From Dietzia sp032248695 (GTDB taxonomy: Bacteria > Actinomycetota > Actinomycetes > Mycobacteriales > Mycobacteriaceae), in contig NZ_JAVHXC010000003.1 of the NCBI RefSeq assembly GCF_032248695.1, positions 248,001-312,000 on the forward strand: 64,000 nucleotides of DNA, written 5' to 3'. Numbering within the stretch: position 1 is the first letter of the stretch; every line of letters starts with the position of its first letter. The notes beneath the pieces are model-generated. The model was given only the letters and a program-made list of their open reading frames with translations, was not told where the DNA came from and did no database searches. The position numbers and the translations under genes are program-made. This document shows positions 41,673 to 50,259 of this stretch, in pieces.

Positions 41673-44600
41673 GGTTCTCTTCGAGATCACCCTCGACGTC
41701 CAGGTAGACCTGCCGCATCCGGTTCATGATGTCGGCGTCCGGCTCGGCCCACATGCCGCGGTCGCAGGCCTCGGTGAGACGTTCGATCATCCCGCGCAGC
41801 GCCCACGGGTTGGACTGCCGCAGGAACTCCTGGTTCTTCTCATCCAGCACGTACTCGCGGGCCAGGGTGTCGTACATCCAGTCCTGCACCACCCCGGCGG
41901 TGGCGTCGAAGCCGAACAGGTAGTCCACGGTCGCGGCGAGCTCGAACGCCCCCTTGTAGCCGTGGCGCTGCATGGCCGCGATCCACCGCGGGTTGACCAC
42001 CCGGGCCCGGAACACCCGGCGGGTCTCCTCCGCCAGCGTCCGGGTGCGGATGGCGTCCGGGGTGGTGGAATCGCCGACGTACGCCCGCGGCTCGGCGCCG
42101 GTGAGCGCCCGCACTGTGGCGATCATGCCGCCGTGGTACTGGAAGTAGTCGTCCGAGTCGGCGATGTCGTGCTCGCGGGTGTCGATGTTCTTCGCGGCCA
42201 CGGCGATGCGCCGGTAGTTGGTGCGCATGTCGTCGGCGGCGGGCGCCCCGGCCAGGTCGCGGCCGTAGGCGAAGCCGCCCCAGCGCGTGTAGACCTCGGC
42301 CAGGTCGCGGTCGTCCCGCCAGTTGCCGGCCTCGATGGTCTGCAGGATCCCGGCGCCGTACGAGCCCGGCGCGGATCCGAAGATGCGGGTGGTGGCCCGC
42401 CGCGCATCGGCGTGCTCGGCCAGGTCGGCCCGGGTGTGGGCGGCCACGAAGTTCTGCTCGTCCGGCTCGTCGAGTTCGGCGACCATCCGCACGGCGTCGT
42501 CGAGCATCGAGATGACGTGCGGGAACGCGTCCCGGAAGAAGCCGGAGATCCGGACCGTCACGTCGATGCGCGGGCGGCCCAGTTCCTCGAGTGGGATCAC
42601 CTCGAGCCCGTTCACCCGGCGGGAGGCCTCGTCCCATTCCGGGCGCACGCCCAGCAGGGCCAACACCTCGGCGATGTCGTCCCCCGAGGTGCGCATGGCG
42701 GAGGTGCCCCACACCGACAGGCCGACCGAGGCCGGGTAGGAGCCGGTCTCCTCCAGGTGCCGCTCCAGCAGGGAGTCGGCCATCGCCTGACCGGTGTCCC
42801 AGGCCAGTCGCGAGGGGATGGCGCGCGGGTCCACGGTGTAGAAATTCCGCCCGGTGGGCAGCACGTTGACCAGTCCCCGCAGCGGGGACCCCGACGGCCC
42901 GGCCGGGATGAACCCGCCCTCCAGCGCGTGCATCACCGCGTCCAGCTCATCGACAGTGGCGGCCAGGCGCGGCACCACCTCGCGGGCGGCGAAGGTGAGC
43001 ACCTGCGCCACCTCGTCGTCGTCGCCCCCACCACCGTCGCCACGCTCCCCGGCGTCACCGGGCGCACCGGCGCCCCGCACCTCGGCCACGACCTCGGGCA
43101 CGGCGGCTACGTCCCAGCCGCGCTCCTCCATGGCCTCAACCAGGCGCCGCGCCAGGTCCTCGACCCGGTCGACCTCCTCGGTGGGCGCGCCCTCGGCCAG
43201 GCCCAGCGCGCGGCGCAGGCCCGGCACGGCGCCGGTCTCGCCGCCCCAGATCTGGGTGGCGCGCAGGATCGCCAGCACCAGGTTGACGCGCGCTCGCCCC
43301 TCCGGCGCCTGGCCCAGGACGTGCAGGCCGTCGCGGATCTGGACGTCCTTGATCTCGCAGAGCCAGCCGTCGACGTGGAGGAGGAAGTCGTCGAACTCCT
43401 CGTCGTCCGGGCGCTGCTCCAGGCCCAGGTCCTCGTGGATGTGCGCGGCCTGCATGAGGGTCCAGATCTGGGCGCGGATGGAGGGCAGCTTGGCCGGGTC
43501 CATCGCGGCGATGTTCCCGTACTCGTCGAGCAGCTGCTCGAGCCGGGCGATGTCGCCGTAGGACTCCGCGCGCGCCATGGGCGGCACCAGGTGATCCACG
43601 ATGATCGCGTGCGCCCGGCGCTTGGCCTGCGCACCCTCGCCCGGGTCGTTGACCAGGAACGGGTAGATCAGCGGCAGATTGGCCAGGGCAGCGTCCGTGC
43701 CGCAGTCCGCGGACAGCGCGGCGTTCTTGCCGGGCAGCCACTCGAGCGAGCCGTGCTTGCCCACGTGCACCACGGCGTGCGCGCCGAAGCCGTGCGCGAG
43801 CCAGCGGTAGGCGGCCAGGTAGTGGTGGGACGGCGCGAGCTCGGGGTCGTGATAGATCGCCACCGGGTTCTCGCCGAAGCCACGCGGCGGCTGGATGAGC
43901 AGCACGACATTGCCCGCGGCAATGGTGGCCAGCACGATCTCGCCGGCGTCGTTGACGAACAGCTGCCCGGGTGCCTCGCCCCAGGCCTCGACCATCTGGT
44001 CTCGAAGGTTCGCGGGAAGGTCGGCGGTCCATTCGAGGTAGTCGGCGGTGCTGATGCGGACGTGGCTCTCGGTGAGCTGGGCTCCTGTGAGCCACTCCTC
44101 GTCCTGCCCGCCCGCATCGATGAGGGCGTGGATCAGCGCGTCGCCGGCCTCGGAGTCAGTGGCGTAGGCGTGCTCGTCGAGGAACGTCGCGACGGGTCCG
44201 TCCGCCGGGCCCAGGTCATAGCCGTCCTCGCGCATGCGGCGCAGGAGGCGGATCGTGGAGACGGGGGTGTCCAGGCCGACAGCGTTCCCGATGCGCGAGT
44301 GCTTGGTCGGGTAGGCCGAGAGGACGAGGGCGACCTTGCGCTCCGCCGGCGTGACGTGACGCAGCCGGGCGTGGGCCACGGCGATCCGGGCGACGCGGGC
44401 GCAGCGCTCGGGGTCGGCGACGTAGCGGGGCAGGCCGTCCGCGTCGATCTCCTTGAACGAGAACGGCGCGGTGATGATGCGCCCGTCGAACTCCGGGATC
44501 GCGATCTGGTTGGCCGAGTCGAGCGGGTTGACGCCGTCGTCGGAGTCCGCCCAGTCCTCGCGGCTCCACGTCAGGCACAGGCCCTGCAGGACGGGGATGT

Positions 44601-45546
44601 CCAGGGCGGCGATGCGCTCCACGTCCCAGGCCTCGTCGTCGCCGCCCGCGCTCACCGCGCCCGGGGTGGTGCCGCCCGCGGCGAGCACGGTCACGATCAG
44701 TGCGTCCAGCGTCCCGAGCGCGTCGAACAGCTCGTCGGGGGCCGAGCGCAGGGAGCCGGCGAAGATCGGTACGCCCACCCCGCCGGCGGCGTCGATCGCG
44801 TCGGCCAGCGCGTGCGCGAAGCCGGAGTTCCCGCTCACCTCGTGGGCGCGGTAGTAGAGCACGCCCACGCGGGGGCCGCCGCCCGGCCCGCCCGGCGAGT
44901 GGTCGACCTGCGGCGAGCGGTCGGCCTTGCGCGGTAGCTGATCGACCCGCGGCGAGTGGTCGATTTCATTCACGTTCTCCCAGGTCGCGTCCCGGGAATC
45001 GCCGCGTTTGTGACCACTCGCCGTGGAGTCGACGCCCGCGCCCACGCCGAGTGCGCCCGGCCGCTCCGGCATCCCCCACACCGGCACGCTCACCGGCGGC
45101 TCGAACCCGGCGCCGGTGAGCAGCACGGTGTCGGAGAGGAAGGCGTGCAGCTGCGCGAGGTTCGTGGGCCCGCCCTCGGCGAGGTAGCGGTGGGCCTCGG
45201 CGGCGGTCCCGATGGGGACGGTGGACAGCTCCATGAGGTCGGCGTCGGGGGTCTGCTCACCGCCCAGCACCACCACGGGCACGCCCGCGCCCAGGACGGC
45301 GGCGAACCCGTCATCCCACGAGCGGCGCGAGCCGAGGATACGCACCACCACCAGGTCGGCGCCGGTGAGCAGCGCGGGTAGGTCGGCCTCGACGTCCAGG
45401 CGCGACGGGTTGCCGAGCGTGAACCCGGCGCCGGATTCGCGCGCGGAGAGCAGGTCCGTGTCGGAGGTGGACAGCAGTGCGATGTGGGGCACGTCGGAGC
45501 GTGCCGGGGCGTCATCAGGGGACGCCGAACGCCGGTCGGGGCGCAT
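41662..45546 (-). CDS. cobN: Cobaltochelatase large subunit
   Basis: CobN binds the corrin ring and inserts cobalt with help from ATPase subunits of the CobS/T or ChlI/D kind. I chose ATG 45546 (1,294 residues) because GGAG lies six bases upstream; the in-frame ATG at 45573 abuts the riboswitch and has no ribosome site. The body has the family's HVGKHGSLEWLPGKNAALS, LPLIYPFLVNDPGEGAQAKRRAHA, MADSLLERHLEETGSYPASVG, WGTSAMRTSGDDIAEVLALLGVRP and KGAFELAATVDYLFGFDATAGVVQDWMYD. Near 44880-45020 it carries a polar insert with DHSP-type repeats just before GVLYYRAHEVSGN. First gene of cobN-cobF-cobA under riboswitch 3. Confidence 0.96.
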   Translation of the reverse strand: MRPDRRSASPDDAPARSDVPHIALLSTSDTDLLSARESGAGFTLGNPSRLDVEADLPALLTGADLVVVRILGSRRSWDDGFAAVLGAGVPVVVLGGEQTPDADLMELSTVPIGTAAEAHRYLAEGGPTNLAQLHAFLSDTVLLTGAGFEPPVSVPVWGMPERPGALGVGAGVDSTASGHKRGDSRDATWENVNEIDHSPRVDQLPRKADRSPQVDHSPGGPGGGPRVGVLYYRAHEVSGNSGFAHALADAIDAAGGVGVPIFAGSLRSAPDELFDALGTLDALIVTVLAAGGTTPGAVSAGGDDEAWDVERIAALDIPVLQGLCLTWSREDWADSDDGVNPLDSANQIAIPEFDGRIITAPFSFKEIDADGLPRYVADPERCARVARIAVAHARLRHVTPAERKVALVLSAYPTKHSRIGNAVGLDTPVSTIRLLRRMREDGYDLGPADGPVATFLDEHAYATDSEAGDALIHALIDAGGQDEEWLTGAQLTESHVRISTADYLEWTADLPANLRDQMVEAWGEAPGQLFVNDAGEIVLATIAAGNVVLLIQPPRGFGENPVAIYHDPELAPSHHYLAAYRWLAHGFGAHAVVHVGKHGSLEWLPGKNAALSADCGTDAALANLPLIYPFLVNDPGEGAQAKRRAHAIIVDHLVPPMARAESYGDIARLEQLLDEYGNIAAMDPAKLPSIRAQIWTLMQAAHIHEDLGLEQRPDDEEFDDFLLHVDGWLCEIKDVQIRDGLHVLGQAPEGRARVNLVLAILRATQIWGGETGAVPGLRRALGLAEGAPTEEVDRVEDLARRLVEAMEERGWDVAAVPEVVAEVRGAGAPGDAGERGDGGGGDDDEVAQVLTFAAREVVPRLAATVDELDAVMHALEGGFIPAGPSGSPLRGLVNVLPTGRNFYTVDPRAIPSRLAWDTGQAMADSLLERHLEETGSYPASVGLSVWGTSAMRTSGDDIAEVLALLGVRPEWDEASRRVNGLEVIPLEELGRPRIDVTVRISGFFRDAFPHVISMLDDAVRMVAELDEPDEQNFVAAHTRADLAEHADARRATTRIFGSAPGSYGAGILQTIEAGNWRDDRDLAEVYTRWGGFAYGRDLAGAPAADDMRTNYRRIAVAAKNIDTREHDIADSDDYFQYHGGMIATVRALTGAEPRAYVGDSTTPDAIRTRTLAEETRRVFRARVVNPRWIAAMQRHGYKGAFELAATVDYLFGFDATAGVVQDWMYDTLAREYVLDEKNQEFLRQSNPWALRGMIERLTEACDRGMWAEPDADIMNRMRQVYLDVEGDLEENHGN
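44894..45022. repeat. GGCGAGTGGTCGA boxes inside cobN
   Basis: GGCGAGTGGTCGA occurs at 44894-44906 and 44951-44963, a two-mismatch copy GGCGAGCGGTCGG at 44912-44924, and an inverted copy GACCACTCGCC at 45012-45022. The copies at 44951 and 45012 form an 11-base perfect inverted repeat. Translated in the cobN frame they give DHSPRVD, DRSPQVD and similar units, a low-complexity insert not expected of the enzyme core. Confidence 0.7.
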
Positions 45547-45576
45547 GTTCTTCTCCAAACCCTCGTGGAACATGTC

Positions 45577-45745
45577 GCCGTGGCCGGTCTCCTGGCTTCC
45601 GCATCAACGCCGCGCGACCGACCTTCCCGGGCTCTCGCCCAGTGGCCTCCGCCCCACGCGTGGGACGGACGAGGGTCGCGTGACTCCGCGACTACAGTGG
45701 CGAGGGCCGCGCCGGCTTTTCCTCCGGCTTCCCGAACACCACGGC
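45577..45745 (-). promoter_or_regulatory. Cobalamin riboswitch 3 (cobN leader)
   Basis: On the minus strand: GGGAAGCCGGAGGAAAAGCC near 45735, CCTCGCCACTGTAG near 45697, a P6-type arm GGCCACTGGGCGAGAGCCCG (ending about 45627) and the 3' GAAGCCAGGAGACCGGCC. P1 pairs 45739-45745 (GCCGTGG read on the minus strand) with 45577-45583 (CCACGGC). The aptamer ends three bases before the ATG at 45573, which argues that cobN starts at 45546 instead. Confidence 0.92.
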
Positions 45746-45863
45746 ACGGGCGAGCCTATCCGCCCCCGCTGACATCGGACCCGCCAGCCTCTGTCGCCGC
45801 GCACGCCTCGCCGCGCACGCCTCGCCGCGCGAGTTCCGGCCGCCCCGGTGCACACTGTCCGGC

Positions 45864-46808
45864 GTGAGCATCTCCGAACCCCTCCGCCGGACCCGCGGCG
45901 ACCTGTGCCCGGGAGTGTTGCGGCCGTGGCCGGCCTCCGATGGCGCACTGGTCCGCCTGCGCGTCCCGGGCGGCCGCCTCTCGCCGGCGTCCCTGGCCGC
46001 GCTCCACGGGGTCGCCGCGAGATATGGCGACGACGACAACGTGCACCTCACGTCACGCGCGAACCTGCAGCTCCGGGCCCTGCCGATCGGTCCGGACGGG
46101 CAGCTCCCCGGTGAGGTGGTGTCGGCGATCGCCGCGACCGGCCTCCTGCCCGCTCCCGGGCACGAGCTGGTGCGGAACGTGATGGTCTCGCCGCTCACGG
46201 GGTTGGGCGAGTCGCTCGGCGGGCAGGCCTTAGGCCGGGCGGACCTGCGGCCGGTGACCGATGCCCTGGACGCGAGACTGCTGGCGGATCCGTCGCTGGG
46301 CGGGCTGCCGGGGCGGTTCCTGTTCGTGCTGGACGACGGCTCCGGCGACCTCATCGAGCGCTCCTGCGACCTGGGCCTGGTCGCCCTGGATCCCGAGAGC
46401 GCGCAGCTGCGGGTGGGTGATCGGTGGTCGGAGGTGGTGCCACTGGCAGGAGCCGCCGACCGTCTGGTCGAGCTGGCCCGCGCGTTCGTGCAGGCTCGCG
46501 GTACCGGACCGGACGCGCCGTGGCACGTGCGGGAGCTCCTCGCGCAGGCCGGTGCGGCGGCGAAGGCTGATCCGGCGGCGACCGCCCTGCCCCGGTCGCT
46601 GGTCCCGGCCGTCGATCCCGACCCTCGCCTGCCCCGGCCCGCGGATCCGCTGCCGTTCGGGCCGGTCCCCGGTTCGGCGGGCCGGATCGAGCACATCGAG
46701 GCACCCGGCGGCGTCCTGACCCCCGCCCTGATCGAGCGACTCACCGCGCCCGGCGTCACCGAGCTCGTCGTCACCCCGTGGCGTGGGGTTCTGGCCGTGC
46801 ACGCGTAG
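45864..46808 (+). CDS. cobG: Precorrin-3B synthase, CobG-like
   Basis: CobG uses oxygen to convert precorrin-3A to precorrin-3B before ring contraction. 314 residues related to the nitrite/sulfite reductase half-domain: RRTRGDLCPGVLRPWPASDGALVRLRVPGGRLSPASLAALHGVAARYG (about 8-55), DNVHLTSRANLQLRAL and LVRNVMVSPLTG. GTG start at 45864. Only two Cys are present, so the four-Cys [4Fe-4S]/siroheme motif of classic CobG is absent; the actinobacterial form may differ in mechanism. Divergent from cobN; riboswitch 4 lies between it and cobH, so cobG is not under that switch. Confidence 0.78.
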   Translation: MSISEPLRRTRGDLCPGVLRPWPASDGALVRLRVPGGRLSPASLAALHGVAARYGDDDNVHLTSRANLQLRALPIGPDGQLPGEVVSAIAATGLLPAPGHELVRNVMVSPLTGLGESLGGQALGRADLRPVTDALDARLLADPSLGGLPGRFLFVLDDGSGDLIERSCDLGLVALDPESAQLRVGDRWSEVVPLAGAADRLVELARAFVQARGTGPDAPWHVRELLAQAGAAAKADPAATALPRSLVPAVDPDPRLPRPADPLPFGPVPGSAGRIEHIEAPGGVLTPALIERLTAPGVTELVVTPWRGVLAVHA

Positions 46809-46824
46809 GCTGCCAGCTGTCCCA

Positions 46825-46938
46825 CGGCGAGGAACCCGGTGAGAGTCCGGGGCGGTTCCGCCACTGTGAGGCCCCTTGAGCGCGAGGGGCCCAGCCAGAT
46901 ACTCACCGGGGATCAGCGCTGCTCATGCCGCAGCGCTG
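46825..46938 (+). promoter_or_regulatory. Cobalamin riboswitch 4 (cobH leader)
   Basis: GAGGAACCCGGTGAGAGTCC followed by GGGGCGGTTCCGCCACTGTG (46829-46868) is the aptamer core. A GGCCCCT...AGGGGCC hairpin (46870-46892) fills the variable arm and AGCCAGATACTCACCGGG (46893-46910) closes it. A separate nine-base perfect hairpin, CAGCGCTGC (46914-46922) with GCAGCGCTG (46930-46938), follows and is the likely expression platform. The switch starts right after the cobG stop. Confidence 0.9.
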
Positions 46939-46978
46939 CGACTTCTCACACCGGGGCGAGAACCCCGAGGAGGACCTG

Positions 46979-47644
46979 ATGAGTGCTGCCCCGAGGCCGC
47001 CGCGTCGCTACGACTACGTCGACGACGGCCCGGCCATCTACGTCGACTCCTTCGCCACCATCCGCCGCGAGTCCGATCTGTCGCGTGTTCCCGCGGATGC
47101 CGAACGGCTCGCGGTGCGGATGATCCACGGCACCGGGCAGACCGACCTCACCGCCGACCTGGAGATTCATCCCCGGCTCGTCTCCGCCGCCCGGGCCGCC
47201 CTGAACGCCGGCGCGCCGATTCTCTGCGACGCCCACATGGTGGCCTCCGGCGTCACCCGCGCTCGCTTGCCCCGCGACAACGACGTGGTGTGCACGCTGA
47301 GCGAACCCGGTGTGCGCGACCTGGCCACACAGATGGGCACCACCCGCTCCGCCGCCGCCCTGTCGCTGTGGGGCGACCGCCTCGACGGCGCGGTGGTGGC
47401 GATCGGCAACGCCCCCACTGCCCTGTTCCACCTGTTGGAGATGCTGCTCGACGGCGCTCCCCGCCCGGCGGCGATCGTCGGCTGCCCGGTCGGCTTCATC
47501 GGCGCGGCCGAGTCCAAGGCCGCACTCGCCTCGTTCGCCAGCGACCACGGGATCGACATCCCGTTCGTCACCGTCCACGGCCGGCGCGGCGGCTCGGCGA
47601 TGACGGCCTCCGCACTCAACGCCCTGGCCCAGGAGCAGGAGTGA
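46979..47644 (+). CDS. cobH: Precorrin-8X methylmutase
   Basis: CobH moves a methyl group from C11 to C12, turning precorrin-8X into hydrogenobyrinic acid. 221 residues from ATG 46979 (GAGGAGG six bases upstream; the frame is open earlier within the riboswitch platform). Motifs: RMIHGTGQTDL with the catalytic His (about 50), LCDAHMVASGVTR, IGNAPTALFHLLEML and VGCPVGFIGAAESKAALA. It overlaps cobIJ by GTGA. Confidence 0.95.
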   Translation: MSAAPRPPRRYDYVDDGPAIYVDSFATIRRESDLSRVPADAERLAVRMIHGTGQTDLTADLEIHPRLVSAARAALNAGAPILCDAHMVASGVTRARLPRDNDVVCTLSEPGVRDLATQMGTTRSAAALSLWGDRLDGAVVAIGNAPTALFHLLEMLLDGAPRPAAIVGCPVGFIGAAESKAALASFASDHGIDIPFVTVHGRRGGSAMTASALNALAQEQE

Positions 47645-49188
47645 GCGGCCGCCTGTACGGGGTGGGCGTGGGCCCCGGCGATCCGGAACTGCTCACCCTC
47701 AAGGCCGCCCGGCTGATCGGCGCCGCCGACGTGGTGGCGTTCCACGCCGGCCGCGGCAAGGAGTCCAACGCCCGGCGCATCGCCGCCGACCTCATCCCGG
47801 CTGCCGCGATCGAGGAGCGGCTCGAGTACCCGGTCACCACGGGCACCACCGACCACCCCGGCGGCTACGCGGGCGCGATCGCGGACTTCTACGAGCGCAG
47901 CGCCACTCGGCTTGCTTCTCACCTGGCCGCCGGCCGCGACGTGGTGCTGCTGTCCGAGGGAGACCCGCTGTTCTACGGCTCCTTCATGTACATGCACGAC
48001 CGGCTCTCACCCCGCTTCGAGACCGAGATCGTGCCCGGCGTACCGGCCTTCGCCGCCGCGACGGCCACCGCCGCGACTCCCCTGGTTCGGCAGACCGACG
48101 TCCTCACGGTCCTGCCCGGCACGCTGCCCGAGCCCGAGCTCGCCCGCCGCTTGGCCGACACCGACGGCGCGATCATCATGAAGCTCGGCCGAAACTTCCC
48201 CGCCGTCCGCCGGGCGCTCGAGGCCGCCGGCCGCGTCGACGGGGCGGTGTACGTCGAGCGCGCCTCGATGACCGCCGAGCAGTTCCACGCCGTGGCCGAC
48301 GTCGACCCGGATTCGGTCCCCTACTTCTCGCTCATCGTGGTCCCCGGCGATTCGCGCCACGAGGACCCGACCGGGCGTCGCGGGGGTCCCTTGTCCAGCA
48401 CCACCACCGCAATGTCCGCACCCGCCGCGCCCGCCTCATCGACGGCTGACACCGGCCCGGTCGTCCACGTGCTGGGCCTGGGGCCCGGCCCCGACTGCTG
48501 GATCACCCCCGAGGTCACCGAGGTGCTGTCGCAGGTCGACCACATCGTCGGCTACGCCCCGTACGTCAACCGCGTCCCCCAGCGAGTCGGCCTCACCCGG
48601 CACGCCTCGGGCAACACCGTCGAGGTGGACCGGGCACGGTTCGCCCTCGATCTGGCGCTGGCCGGCGAGCGGGTCGCGGTGGTCTCCGGCGGCGATGCCG
48701 GCGTGTTCGGCATGGCCTCGGCCGTGTTCGAGGCCGCCGAGGATCCCGCGTACGCCGAGATCGACATCCGCGTCGCGCCCGGCGTCTCAGCAGTCCAGGC
48801 GGTGGCCGCCCGTGCGGGTGCGCCGATCGGCGCCGACTTCGCGGTGGTGAGCCTCTCGGACCGACTCAAGCCGTGGGAGGTCATCGAGCGCCGCCTCGAC
48901 GCGATCGCTGCTGCGGATCTGGTGCTCGCGATCTACAACCCGGCCTCCCGCTCGCGCACCCACCAGGTGGCCGAGGCCCGCGAGGTACTGCTGCGTCACC
49001 GCGATCCCGCCACGCCGGTCGTCGTAGGCCGCGACGTCGGACGGGCCGAGGAGTCGCTCACGGTCACGACGCTCGGCAAGCTCGACTGCGCCTCGATCGA
49101 CATGAAGTGCCTGCTCCTCGTGGGCGCGTCAGGAACCCGGCTCACCGAATCCGGGCGAGCGTGGAGCCCGAGGTTCGTCCGCGCATGA
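47641..49188 (+). CDS. cobIJ: Fused precorrin-2 C20- and precorrin-3B C17-methyltransferase
   Basis: 515 residues joining CobI (about 1-240) and CobJ (about 272-510), as in mycobacterial CobIJ. The CobI part has GVGVGPGDPELLTLKAARLIGAADVVAFHAG, LSEGDPLFYGSFMYM and VPGVPAFAAATATAATPL; it methylates C20 of precorrin-2. An Ser/Thr/Ala linker follows. The CobJ part has VLGLGPGPDCWITPEV, VSGGDAGVFGMASAVFE, VAPGVSAVQAVAARAGAPIGADFAVVSLSD and AIYNPASRSR; it methylates C17 and contracts the ring. The GTG start overlaps the cobH stop and its stop overlaps the bluB ATG. Confidence 0.96.
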   Translation: MSGRLYGVGVGPGDPELLTLKAARLIGAADVVAFHAGRGKESNARRIAADLIPAAAIEERLEYPVTTGTTDHPGGYAGAIADFYERSATRLASHLAAGRDVVLLSEGDPLFYGSFMYMHDRLSPRFETEIVPGVPAFAAATATAATPLVRQTDVLTVLPGTLPEPELARRLADTDGAIIMKLGRNFPAVRRALEAAGRVDGAVYVERASMTAEQFHAVADVDPDSVPYFSLIVVPGDSRHEDPTGRRGGPLSSTTTAMSAPAAPASSTADTGPVVHVLGLGPGPDCWITPEVTEVLSQVDHIVGYAPYVNRVPQRVGLTRHASGNTVEVDRARFALDLALAGERVAVVSGGDAGVFGMASAVFEAAEDPAYAEIDIRVAPGVSAVQAVAARAGAPIGADFAVVSLSDRLKPWEVIERRLDAIAAADLVLAIYNPASRSRTHQVAEAREVLLRHRDPATPVVVGRDVGRAEESLTVTTLGKLDCASIDMKCLLLVGASGTRLTESGRAWSPRFVRA

Positions 49189-49859
49189 ACTCAGCCCCTG
49201 GCCACCCGCCCCAGCCGCACTCCGGCGCCCTCGACGCCGCTGGCCAGCCGGCCGATCGCGACGCAGAGGCGCTGTGGCGCATCCTGACGACCCGTCGGGA
49301 TCACCGCCACTTTCTCTCCGACCCGGTCCCTCGGGAGACCATCGAGCGACTGCTCGAGGTCTTCGACGTGGCGCCAAGCGTGGGCCTGAGTCAACCGTGG
49401 CACGTGACCGTGGTCCAGGACCGAGGGGCACGCGAGGCTATTCACGCGGGATTCCGTGAGGTTCGCGCCGCCGAGTCCCAGCGGTTCGAGGGCGAGCGCC
49501 GTCGCCTCTACAATTCGCTCCGCCTCGAGGGAATTCTGGAAGCCCCGGTCGGACTGATCGTCAGCCACCTACCACCCGCCGGCCCCACGCTGGGCACGAC
49601 CAGCATGCCGACCGCGTCCGAGTACAGCGTGGTCTCGGCCATCACCCTGCTCTGGCTCGCGGTAACCGCCGAGGGCCTGGGCATGGGATGGGTGAGTCTC
49701 GTCGACCCCGCCCACCTCAGCGACGCCGTCCCGCTTCCTGCTGGCGCGCGACCGATGGCGTACCTGTGTCTGGGGTATCCCGCGCTGTGTCTAGACGAGC
49801 CTTTACTGCAGACCGTCGGCTGGGGCCGCCGCGCGCCCCAGCCCGTCGGCTGGCTGTAG
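49185..49859 (+). CDS. bluB: 5,6-Dimethylbenzimidazole synthase
   Basis: BluB breaks down reduced FMN with oxygen to make 5,6-dimethylbenzimidazole, the lower ligand of B12. 224 residues, nitroreductase-like fold: RRDHRHFLSDPVPRETIERLLEVFDVAPSVGLSQPWHVTVV (about 36-76) matches the flavin-binding start, and later EYSVVSAITLLWLAVTAEGLGMGWVSLVDP and MAYLCLGYP are typical BluB blocks. ATG at 49185 in an ATGA overlap with cobIJ. It ends the cobH-cobIJ-bluB operon. Confidence 0.93.
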   Translation: MNSAPGHPPQPHSGALDAAGQPADRDAEALWRILTTRRDHRHFLSDPVPRETIERLLEVFDVAPSVGLSQPWHVTVVQDRGAREAIHAGFREVRAAESQRFEGERRRLYNSLRLEGILEAPVGLIVSHLPPAGPTLGTTSMPTASEYSVVSAITLLWLAVTAEGLGMGWVSLVDPAHLSDAVPLPAGARPMAYLCLGYPALCLDEPLLQTVGWGRRAPQPVGWL

Positions 49860-50071
49860 ACCGTGAGCCGGGGTGCCGGGGCTTCCGCCGACGGGGCCGG
49901 ACACCCTGTCGATCTCACCGGCCGCACGCATGGAGCCCCCGCGGGTTCGCTCCACGCATTCGGTCGGGTCAACAATGCACACCGGCTCTTCCGGCACGAA
50001 GGGGCCGGCTAGGTCGACCGGGTCGACACCATCGCCTAGGAGATCCGGGTGCGCGATGTGGTGACCGAACG
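49860..50071. other. Intergenic stretch after bluB, no gene
   Basis: I find no coding frame with a ribosome site. The stretch has the inverted pair GAGCC...GGCTC around 49941-49986 and short GGTCGACC-type palindromes near 50010-50025. It leads into the response-regulator remnant and then the convergent end of the AztD-like gene. Confidence 0.5.
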
Positions 50072-50231
50072 GGCTGCGCCGTGGGGGAGAGTACGCTCGC
50101 CCCCACGGTCGCCGCCATGCACGCGTCGAAGGCGACGGTCAAGCCACTCCTCGTTCACTTCTTCGGGTGAACTCGACGTAACTTCGCGGACCGCGGCCGT
50201 GGCGCGCGCCCGCGAGCTCGGACCACTGTGA
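50072..50231 (+). pseudogene. Decayed ChrA-like response-regulator fragment
   Basis: Three short pieces match the ChrA protein encoded at 61365-61991 in order. GESTLAPTVAA (from about 50084) corresponds to GESALSPTVAG. After an internal deletion, SKATVKPLLVHFF corresponds to SEATVKTHLVHIF. After a one-base frameshift near 50167-50172, LDVTSRTAAVARARELGPL corresponds to LGVTTRTAAVARARELGAV, including the stop at nearly the same place. The receiver domain and most of the linker are gone. So this is the broken 3' end of a NarL-type response-regulator gene, close in sequence to chrA. Confidence 0.75.
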
Positions 50232-50259
50232 GTGGCGCCTCGTCGTGCGGTCGTCGGCC

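Noticed and set aside
41587..44937. 1,116-codon plus-strand open frame
   Set aside because: It is the complement of cobN; composition is His/Gly/Val-rich and no conserved motif appears.
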